Source: an uncultured Pseudomonadota bacterium (GTDB lineage Bacteria > Pseudomonadota > Gammaproteobacteria > Steroidobacterales > Steroidobacteraceae). Taken from it: a stretch of 52,897 bases of DNA. Positions 1 through 6,600 of the stretch are shown in pieces. Positions within the stretch are counted from its first letter, which is position 1. Each line of letters begins with the position of its first letter. The notes beneath the pieces were generated by a model, which saw only the letters and a program-made list of their open reading frames with translations, made no database searches and was not told the origin of the DNA. Both the position numbers and the translations under genes were made by a program. The stretch lies in NCBI GenBank assembly GCA_903927005.1, contig CAIYLH010000112.1, positions 1-52,897 on the forward strand, given 5' to 3'.

Positions 1-10
1 CACCATCAAA

Positions 11-1402
11 TCAACGGCCGCCCGGGCGACCTCGTCCGCCACTGCTGCCGCTGCTGCTGCCGCCACTGCTGCGCGGACCGCCGCGGCCGCCGCCCTGGCC
101 GCCGCCCTGGCCGCCGCGCGCGCCGCCGCCTGACGATGCGCCACCGCGCCCACCGCCGCCGCTAGCACCGCTACCACCGCCACGCTTGGCCTGGCCGCGG
201 GCACGATCCTCGGACTTCTTGGCGCGGATCGCAGCGATGCGGTCAGCCAGTGGAATCTCGAGCCGTACTTCGGGACGGGCGTTGTAATCGAAGTCCGGCA
301 CTGTGACCCGCGGCAGACGCCTGCCGAGGATCTTCTCGATCGCAGAGATATCGCCCTCTTCCTCGCGCGAGACGAAGGTGAACGCGTCACCAACCGCCTC
401 GGCACGGCCCGTGCGGCCAATGCGGTGGATGTAGTCGGCCGGCACGAGCGGCACGTCGAAGTTGACGACGTGGCCGAGTTCTTCGACATCGATACCGCGC
501 GCTGCGATATCGGTCGCGACCAGCACGCGCAGCTTGCCGGACTTGAAGGCCGCGAGCGACGCGGTGCGCTGCGACTGCGAGCGGTTACCGTGAATCCGGT
601 CGGCTGACAGGCCGCGCTTGATCAGGAACTCCGCCAGCCGGTTCGCACGATGCTTGGTGCGTGTGAACACCAGCGCTTCCTTCATGTCGCCCTGCTCGAG
701 CAGCGTCGCCAGCAGCGCCGACTTCAGCTCCTGCGAGACGGGATACAGCGCCTGAGTGATGCCGGTGGCGGGGCGCGACTGGCGCTCCAGCGCAATGGTC
801 ACCGGATCCTTGAGCATCTCGCGCGTGAGCTGTGCGATCGGCGGCGGCATCGTTGCACTGAAGAACAGCGTCTGACGCTTGGTCGGCAGATGCCGGAGCA
901 GGCGACGGATATCCGGCAGGAAGCCCATATCGAGCATCCGGTCGGCCTCGTCGAGCACCAGCACCTCGAGGGCGTCGAAGTTCGCGTAGGACGACTTCAG
1001 GTGGTCGAGCAGACGCCCCGGGGTCGCAATGATGATGTCGACACCGCTACGCAGCGCATGCTCCTGCGGACCCATGCCGACGCCGCCAAAGATCGCAGCG
1101 CCATTAACGGGCGTATGTACCGCAAGATCCTGCATGTCCTGCAGGATCTGCGCGGCGAGCTCGCGAGTCGGGGCAACGACCAGCGCGCGCGTCTTGCCGC
1201 GGGGCTTGTCGAGCAGGCGCTGCAGGATCGGCAGCAGAAAAGCCGCGGTCTTGCCGCTGCCGGTGGCCGCACAGGCCAGAATGTCGCGGCCGGCAAGTCC
1301 CGGTGGGATCGCATCCGACTGGATCACGGTCGGCTTGGTGAAGCCGAGCTCCTTGATCGCGGACAGCAGGCTCGGGTGCAATTTCAGTTCAGTGAAGGAC
1401 AT
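11..1402 (-). CDS. rhlE: DEAD-box ATP-dependent RNA helicase, RhlE-like
   Basis: This 463-residue protein is a superfamily 2 RNA helicase that uses ATP to remodel RNA duplexes, typically in ribosome assembly or RNA decay. The motifs appear in order: Q motif region near residue 25, Walker A AATGSGKT at about 45-52, PTRELAAQ, DEAD at about 150-153, SAT, and the C-terminal VATDIAARGIDVEEL and HRIGRTGR motifs. The last ~60 residues are a Gly/Ser/Arg (RGG-type) low-complexity tail, expected to be disordered and RNA-binding. The ATG has a GAGG ribosome site 8 bases upstream, which lies directly behind the terminator of the ilvE operon. The helicase is certain. The RhlE assignment rests on the short core plus RGG tail, and other DEAD-box paralogues remain possible. 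Confidence 0.9.
   Translation of the reverse strand: MSFTELKLHPSLLSAIKELGFTKPTVIQSDAIPPGLAGRDILACAATGSGKTAAFLLPILQRLLDKPRGKTRALVVAPTRELAAQILQDMQDLAVHTPVNGAAIFGGVGMGPQEHALRSGVDIIIATPGRLLDHLKSSYANFDALEVLVLDEADRMLDMGFLPDIRRLLRHLPTKRQTLFFSATMPPPIAQLTREMLKDPVTIALERQSRPATGITQALYPVSQELKSALLATLLEQGDMKEALVFTRTKHRANRLAEFLIKRGLSADRIHGNRSQSQRTASLAAFKSGKLRVLVATDIAARGIDVEELGHVVNFDVPLVPADYIHRIGRTGRAEAVGDAFTFVSREEEGDISAIEKILGRRLPRVTVPDFDYNARPEVRLEIPLADRIAAIRAKKSEDRARGQAKRGGGSGASGGGGRGGASSGGGARGGQGGGQGGGRGGPRSSGGSSSGSSGGRGRPGGR
24..186 (-). repeat. Low-complexity RGG-tail coding repeat of rhlE
   Basis: Very GC-rich, GGC/GGT-repeating DNA encodes the Gly/Arg/Ser tail of the helicase. It includes a 12-bp unit (gccgccgccctg on the plus strand) present twice in tandem at 86-97 and 98-109, giving Gly-Gly-Gln-Gly-Gly-Gly-Gln in the protein. 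Such units are prone to length change by slippage. Confidence 0.7.
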
Positions 1403-1411
1403 CGGAGCCTC

Positions 1412-1440
1412 TAAAAAAATACGCCCGGCGTAGCCGGGCG
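1412..1440 (-). terminator. Rho-independent terminator after ilvE
   Basis: On the minus strand an 8-bp perfect GC stem (CGCCCGGC / GCCGGGCG) with a TAC loop is followed by TATTTTTTT. It lies about 40 bases after the ilvE stop codon and ends about 10 bases before the rhlE start codon. It therefore closes the bkd-ilvE operon immediately upstream of the helicase ribosome site. Confidence 0.9.
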
Positions 1441-1480
1441 CCGTGGAGGATACAGGGATCGGCCGTTAACCGCCCTGCTT

Positions 1481-2494
1481 TCAGACCTTGTGGAGCCAGC
1501 CATACCGATCGGGCGCCGTACCCTGCTGTATCGCCATCAGGGCCGACCGCAGCTTGAGCGTATTGGGACCGATGATTCCACCGCCCACTTTGATCTCGGT
1601 GCCGCCATGGCGCACCAGCGTTCCGACACCAGACAGCACAGCCGCCGTCCCCGACAGGACCGCCTCGCCGGTCGCGACCCACTCGATCATCTCGTCAACG
1701 CTGAAGACGCGCTCCTCGATGCGGTACCCCATGTCGGCCGCCATCGTCAGCACGGAGTGACGGGTCACACCGTTCAGGAACGTCGGATCCAGGCTGCGCG
1801 TGAGGATGTGTCCATCGCGCAACAGCAGGAAGTTGGCAGCACCCGTCTCCTGCACCTCGCCATGCGGGGCGAACAGCACCTGATCGGCCTTGTGCTCGCG
1901 CCGGGCCGCAAGCGTGGGGCCTAGGGCAGCGGCATAATTGCCACCGGTCTTGACGACGCCGAGGTGCGACGCGCAACGGGTGGCCTGCTCCTCGACATAG
2001 ATGCGCAGTGGCTTCAGGCCACCGGCGAAATAGTCCCACACAGGGCTCGCCAACACGATCAGCATCGCCTCGTTCGAGGGCGTCGCCGCCGCGCCGATAT
2101 TCGGCATCGTGCCGATCAGCATCGGCCGCAGGTAGAGCGCGCCGGGGGCGTCAGGCACCGCCGCACGACAGCGATCGATCACCGTGTTGACCATCTCGGC
2201 AAGCAGCGCCTCGGCGGGCTCCGGCAGCTCAAGGCTGCGCGCGCTGTTGCGGAAGCGCTCGAAATGACGGGCCATGCGGAAGACGTGCACGCTGCCATCG
2301 GCCCACTTGTAGGCCTTGAACCCCTCGAAGCACTCGCTGGCGTAGTGCAGTACGTGCGCCGCCGGATGAATCTCGATCGGGCCGACCGCGCGCAACGCCG
2401 GGGCGCTCCACTGGCCATCCTTGAATGTGGCAACCGCCATCACGTCGGTCAGGATGCTGCCGAAAGGGGCGTTCTGCGGGGTCGTACTGGTCAT
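1481..2494 (-). CDS. ilvE: Branched-chain amino acid aminotransferase
   Basis: This PLP enzyme of fold type IV interconverts Leu, Ile and Val with their 2-oxo acids using 2-oxoglutarate/glutamate. The product has 337 residues. The PLP lysine is Lys182 in VVKTGGNYAAAL, a signature of the type II (eukaryote-like) BCAT group, and EVQETGAANFLL follows. I chose the ATG at 2494 because AAAGGAC lies just upstream. A GTG at 2521 would add nine residues and overlap the E2 stop codon. As the last gene of the branched-chain 2-oxo acid dehydrogenase operon it would supply that complex with substrate, so its role here is probably catabolic. A terminator follows it. Confidence 0.9.
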   Translation of the reverse strand: MTSTTPQNAPFGSILTDVMAVATFKDGQWSAPALRAVGPIEIHPAAHVLHYASECFEGFKAYKWADGSVHVFRMARHFERFRNSARSLELPEPAEALLAEMVNTVIDRCRAAVPDAPGALYLRPMLIGTMPNIGAAATPSNEAMLIVLASPVWDYFAGGLKPLRIYVEEQATRCASHLGVVKTGGNYAAALGPTLAARREHKADQVLFAPHGEVQETGAANFLLLRDGHILTRSLDPTFLNGVTRHSVLTMAADMGYRIEERVFSVDEMIEWVATGEAVLSGTAAVLSGVGTLVRHGGTEIKVGGGIIGPNTLKLRSALMAIQQGTAPDRYGWLHKV

Positions 2495-2513
2495 CTCATG
2501 TCCTTTAGCGCCG

Positions 2514-3719
2514 TCACTCACTCATGAAGATCATCGCCGGATGCTCCAGTCGCTCCTTGAGCGCCTGAACCATCGCAGCGGCGTCGAAGCCATCGACAAA
2601 CCGGTGATCGAACGAAGACGACAGGTTCATCATCCGTCGCACCACCACCTGGCCGTTGATCACGACCGGACGGTCGACCGCCTTGTTTACGCCGATGATC
2701 GCCACTTCCGGGGAATTGATCACCGGGGTAGAGGCGATGCCGCCCAGCTTACCAAGACTCGTGACGGTAATCGTGGATCCGCCCAGTTCAGCACGGCTGG
2801 CCCGCCCGGAACGCGCGGCATCGGACACCCGACGAATCTCCGCGGCAAGCCCCGCCAGGGTCAGCGCCTCGGCGTGGCGCACTACGGGCACCTTCAGCCC
2901 ATCGGGGGTCTGCGTCGCGATGCCCACGTGCACCGGTCTGTGCCTGAGTACTACATTACGCTCGGCATCGTAGTGGGCATTGCACTGTGGGAAGGCCTCG
3001 AGCACCCGCACCAGCGCCGCGACCATCAGCGGCAAGTAGGTATAGCTGGACGCCCCCTTGGGCAAGCGGCCATTGAGAAAGGATCGCAAGGACTCAAGCT
3101 CCGTAACGTCCACCTCCTCGACGTAGGCAAAGTGCGGGATGTTGCGCTTGGCGGCGGCCATGCGTTCGGCGATCACGCGCCGCACGCCGATGACCTTGAT
3201 CTCCTCAACCCCGCTGCGTGGCGCAGGTCCGCTGGCGACGGTCGCGCCGACCTGCGCCGTCACAGCAGCCGGCAGCACCGCCTCAAGGTCAGCCCGTTCG
3301 ATCCGCCCACCGGGACCGGAGCCGGCCACTGCGGTCAGGTTGATCCCCGCCTCGCGCGCCCGCCGGCGCGTGGCCGGAGACGCCATCACGCGCGCCGCCT
3401 GGACAACGCGGGCCGGCACTGAACGGCTGACGCTCGCAGCGACAGTAGCGGGGTTCGGCGCCGCCACCGGCGCCTCCGCGTCAGTCTCGAACACAACCAG
3501 CTCCGCGCCGACCGCAACGACATCACCCGGCCCGCCATGCAGCGCCACGATCCGGCCGGTCACCGGGGAGGGCACCTCGACGACGGCCTTCTCGGTCGAC
3601 ATCTCCAGCAGCGGGCCATCCTCACGAACGAGGTCGCCGACCTGCACACGCCAGGCGACGATCTCGCTGGAGACCGTGCCCTCACCCAGGTCGGGCACTT
3701 TGAAGACGTAACGACTCAT
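2514..3719 (-). CDS. bkdB: Branched-chain 2-oxo acid dehydrogenase E2 (lipoamide acyltransferase)
   Basis: This is the core subunit of the branched-chain 2-oxo acid dehydrogenase complex; it moves the acyl group from E1 to CoA through a swinging lipoyl arm. The product has 401 residues. An N-terminal lipoyl domain carries the lipoylated Lys44 in MSTEKAVVEVP. An Ala/Pro/Val-rich linker follows, then an E1/E3-binding domain (around ATRRRAREAGINL, residues 115-150), then the catalytic domain ending in SSFDHRFVDGFDAA, whose His is the active-site base. The start at 3719 (MSRYVFKVPDLGEG) overlaps the E1 beta stop codon as ATGA; a longer upstream reading is only overlap with E1 beta. The complex could be pyruvate-type, but the neighbours favour branched-chain. 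Confidence 0.92.
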   Translation of the reverse strand: MSRYVFKVPDLGEGTVSSEIVAWRVQVGDLVREDGPLLEMSTEKAVVEVPSPVTGRIVALHGGPGDVVAVGAELVVFETDAEAPVAAPNPATVAASVSRSVPARVVQAARVMASPATRRRAREAGINLTAVAGSGPGGRIERADLEAVLPAAVTAQVGATVASGPAPRSGVEEIKVIGVRRVIAERMAAAKRNIPHFAYVEEVDVTELESLRSFLNGRLPKGASSYTYLPLMVAALVRVLEAFPQCNAHYDAERNVVLRHRPVHVGIATQTPDGLKVPVVRHAEALTLAGLAAEIRRVSDAARSGRASRAELGGSTITVTSLGKLGGIASTPVINSPEVAIIGVNKAVDRPVVINGQVVVRRMMNLSSSFDHRFVDGFDAAAMVQALKERLEHPAMIFMSE

Positions 3720-4732
3720 CCGGCCTCCATGACACGCGTCAGGGCCGCAGCGACACGCGCCTGGCCAGGAAAGTATTCCCACTCAAACGCATGCGGGTAC
3801 GGCGTATCCCAGCCGCAGACACGCTCGATCGGAGCCTCCAGCTGCCAGAAGCAGCGCTCCTGGATGGTCGCGATCAGTTCGCCGCCGAAGCCGCCAAAAC
3901 GGGTGGCTTCATGCGCAATCAGGCAGCGGCCGGTCTTCTGCACGGAGGCAACCAGCGTCTCCACGTCCAGCGGTACAAAGGTGCGCACGTCAATCACCTC
4001 CGCATCGAGCCCGAGGCTCGCAGCCGCGGCCTCGGCGACATGCACCATCGTGCCGTAGCTGATCACCGTCAGCTCGCTACCGGCGCGCACGATATCGGCC
4101 TTACCGATCGGCACGGTGTAATGACCATCGGGAACTTCGCCCTTCGGATGCGTGCTCCAAGGCACAGCTGGCTTGCCAGGATCACCGTCGAACGGGCCGT
4201 TGTAGAGCCGCTTCGGCTCCAGGAACAAGACCGGGTCGTCGTCCTCGATCGCCGCGATCAACAAGCCCTTGGCATCGTAGGGATTGGATGGCATGACCAG
4301 CTTGATACCGCAGACGTGCGCAAACAGCGCCTCCGGACTCTGCGAGTGGGTCTGACCGCCACGGATGCCGCCACCGCATGGCGTACGGATGGTCACCGGC
4401 GCCGAAAAGGCGCCAGCACTGCGGTAACGCAGCCGCGCCAGCTCACTGACAATCTGGTCGTAGGCGGGATAGATGTAGTCCGCGAACTGGATCTCGGCCA
4501 CCGGCCGCAGGCCGTTTACGCCCATGCCGATGGCGGCCGCGATAATGCCACCCTCCGCAATCGGCGTATCCAGCACACGGTGCTGCCCATACTTGCGCTG
4601 CAGCCCGTCAGTGACGCGGAACACGCCACCGAAGTAACCGACGTCCTCACCGAGCACGACGACGGCCGGATCGCGGCCCAGCGCGATATCCATCGCCGAG
4701 TTCAACGCCTGAATCATGTTCATCTGTGCCAT
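3716..4732 (-). CDS. bkdA2: Branched-chain 2-oxo acid dehydrogenase E1 beta
   Basis: This is the beta subunit of the thiamine-diphosphate E1 component, which decarboxylates branched-chain 2-oxo acids and acylates E2. It has 338 residues with typical transketolase pyrimidine-binding and C-terminal domains: GEDVGYFGGVFRVT near residue 30, DTPIAEGGIIAAAIGMG near 55, and HSQSPEALFAH in the middle. It follows E1 alpha by 7 bases and overlaps E2 by 4 bases (ATGA), so the three subunits are translationally coupled. The length and the start MAQMNMIQALNSAMD match the family. Confidence 0.93.
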   Translation of the reverse strand: MAQMNMIQALNSAMDIALGRDPAVVVLGEDVGYFGGVFRVTDGLQRKYGQHRVLDTPIAEGGIIAAAIGMGVNGLRPVAEIQFADYIYPAYDQIVSELARLRYRSAGAFSAPVTIRTPCGGGIRGGQTHSQSPEALFAHVCGIKLVMPSNPYDAKGLLIAAIEDDDPVLFLEPKRLYNGPFDGDPGKPAVPWSTHPKGEVPDGHYTVPIGKADIVRAGSELTVISYGTMVHVAEAAAASLGLDAEVIDVRTFVPLDVETLVASVQKTGRCLIAHEATRFGGFGGELIATIQERCFWQLEAPIERVCGWDTPYPHAFEWEYFPGQARVAAALTRVMEAG

Positions 4733-4739
4733 GCGCGCC

Positions 4740-5975
4740 TCAGCTCCTTTCGCGACGCAGCAACTCGCGCTGCTCGACCAGATGTGCGGGAATCTCCTTG
4801 AAGACGTCCTCGAACATCAGATCACGGTCGAGCCGCGGCCCCTCGGTCAGCGTCCCGTAGGTAGCAGCCTCAGCCCACGCGGCTGCGACTTGCTGCTCCA
4901 GCTCCACCACCAGCGTCGCGTGACGCTCGTCGGACCACTCGCCCTGAGCAATCAGATGGCCCTTGAGTCGCTCGACCGGGTCGCCGAGCGGCCAGCGCTC
5001 AGCGTCCTCCTTCGGGCGATAACGCGACGGGTCGTCGCTCGTTGAATGCGCCGCCGCCCGATACGTCACCAATTCAATGAGCGTCGCGCCAGCGCCCTTG
5101 CGCGCACGCTCCGCAGCCCACTCCGTCGCCGCATAAACGGCGAGGAAATCGTTGCCGTCGACGCGCAGGCCCGGTATGCCGTAACCCGGCCCGCGGGCCG
5201 CAAATGAACTCTGCTCGCCACCGGCGTAACCCTGAAATGTCGAAATCGCCCACTGGTTGTTGACCACGTTGAGGATCACCGGCGCGCGATACACCGACGC
5301 AAACAGCAGCGCGTGGTGGAAGTCGGCCTCGGCGCTGGAACCCTCACCTATCCACGAGGCGGCAACGTTGTCCTCACCCTTGATCGCAGCGGCCATCGCC
5401 CAGCCCACGGCCTGCGGAAACTGGGTCGCGAGGTTGCCAGAAATCGAGAAGGTTCGGCCGGCCACCGAGTGGTACATCACCGGCAGTTGCCGACCCTTGC
5501 ACATGTCGCGCGTGTTCGAAAGCAGCTGACACATGAGATCGACGAGGCTCGCGCCACGCACGAACTGCAGCCCCTGCTGGCGATACGACGGGAACAGCAT
5601 GTCCGACGGACGCAGCGCCATCGCCGCGGCGATGGCAACGGCCTCCTCGCCGGTGGACTTCATGTAAAACGAAATCTTGCCCTGCCGCTGCGTACGCAGC
5701 ATGCGATCGTCGAACACGCGCGTCAGCATCATGTATCGCAGCGCCACTTGCAGCACGTCGACGTCCAGGTGCGGGTTCCACGGACCGACCGCGCAATGGT
5801 CGTCGTCGAGCACGCGAATCAGGTTGACCGAAAGGCTCGCGATCTCGGCGGTGGGCGCAACAACATCGGGGCGCAGCACAGCGCCGGCAGGCGAGAGAGG
5901 AACGTAGCTGAAGTCGGGAGCCTCACCGGGCCGCGCGGGAACGCGCGGCACGTGCAGTCGGGACGGACGTGGCAT
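4740..5975 (-). CDS. bkdA1: Branched-chain 2-oxo acid dehydrogenase E1 alpha
   Basis: This is the alpha subunit of the thiamine-diphosphate dehydrogenase, 411 residues. The cofactor motif is GEGSSAEADFHHALLFASVY ending in NNQWAIST (a GDG-x-NN-type site). The phosphorylation-loop-like segment YRAAAHSTSDDPSRYR is present. The long N-terminal arm (LHVPRVPARPGEAPDFSYV) is characteristic of bacterial BkdA1 rather than pyruvate dehydrogenase PdhA. It is the first gene of the operon and is transcribed away from the Lrp-type regulator. No E3 (dihydrolipoamide dehydrogenase) gene follows, so the complex must borrow E3 from elsewhere. Confidence 0.93.
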   Translation of the reverse strand: MPRPSRLHVPRVPARPGEAPDFSYVPLSPAGAVLRPDVVAPTAEIASLSVNLIRVLDDDHCAVGPWNPHLDVDVLQVALRYMMLTRVFDDRMLRTQRQGKISFYMKSTGEEAVAIAAAMALRPSDMLFPSYRQQGLQFVRGASLVDLMCQLLSNTRDMCKGRQLPVMYHSVAGRTFSISGNLATQFPQAVGWAMAAAIKGEDNVAASWIGEGSSAEADFHHALLFASVYRAPVILNVVNNQWAISTFQGYAGGEQSSFAARGPGYGIPGLRVDGNDFLAVYAATEWAAERARKGAGATLIELVTYRAAAHSTSDDPSRYRPKEDAERWPLGDPVERLKGHLIAQGEWSDERHATLVVELEQQVAAAWAEAATYGTLTEGPRLDRDLMFEDVFKEIPAHLVEQRELLRRERS

Positions 5976-6060
5976 GGCAATACCTCTGGTACCTGACGTT
6001 CAGCGTACCGCCACTTCTGCGGAGAATTCACCCAAAGACCGACTACGGGAGTACTATATT

Positions 6061-6075
6061 TAGATAATTTATCCA
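6061..6075. promoter_or_regulatory. Candidate Lrp-type operator between bkd operon and bkdR
   Basis: The 15-mer TAGATAATTTATCCA matches the Lrp consensus YAGHAWATTWTDCTR at 12 of 15 positions and contains a perfect 5-bp inverted repeat, GATAA-T-TTATC (6063-6073). It lies in the AT-rich divergent gap between bkdA1 and the Lrp/AsnC regulator, about 30 bases upstream of the regulator's ATG. In Pseudomonas, BkdR binds the equivalent gap. Its function here is inferred. Confidence 0.5.
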
Positions 6076-6105
6076 TTTAACATTGATCTATAGGAGGGAT
6101 AATCC

Positions 6106-6588
6106 ATGTCTGTAGACAAGACCGACTTACGCATCCTGAGTGAGCTACAAAAGGATGCCTCGCTATCGACAGCGGAGATCGCGCAGCGGGTAGGACTGTC
6201 GCAGTCGCCGTGCTGGCGCCGGATCAGTTTGCTGGAGTCGAACGGCACGATCCGCAAGCGGGTCGCCTTGCTGGCGCGCGACAAAGTCGGTCTCGACGTG
6301 CTGGTGTTCACTCACGTGAAGCTCGCCAGCCATGGCTGGCAATCGCTGCCCAAGTTCAAGCAGAAGGTGGTCAGCTATCCAGAAGTCGTGCAGTGCTTCA
6401 TGGTGATCGGCGACATCGACTTCATCCTGCTAGTGGCGACGCGCACGATCGACGACTACAACGAGTTCATCCAGAAGCGGCTGTCACAGGTTCCTGGCGT
6501 GCAGTCGATCGAGTCGCGGATCGTGCTCGAGGAAACCAAGAACACCACCGAGCTGCCGCTGGAACTTGCGGCAACCCGGCTGGCCTGA
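6106..6588 (+). CDS. bkdR: Lrp/AsnC family transcriptional regulator, BkdR-like
   Basis: This 160-residue feast/famine regulator has an N-terminal winged helix-turn-helix (STAEIAQRVGLSQSPCWRRI, about residues 21-40) and a C-terminal ligand-binding RAM domain (about 70-150). It is divergent from the branched-chain 2-oxo acid dehydrogenase operon, the same arrangement as bkdR in Pseudomonas putida. There the protein activates bkd in response to branched-chain amino acids. The ATG is preceded by a strong AGGAGGG ribosome site. The family is certain. The target and the name are inferred from position. Confidence 0.88.
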   Translation: MSVDKTDLRILSELQKDASLSTAEIAQRVGLSQSPCWRRISLLESNGTIRKRVALLARDKVGLDVLVFTHVKLASHGWQSLPKFKQKVVSYPEVVQCFMVIGDIDFILLVATRTIDDYNEFIQKRLSQVPGVQSIESRIVLEETKNTTELPLELAATRLA

Positions 6589-6600
6589 AGGCCGGACCGC

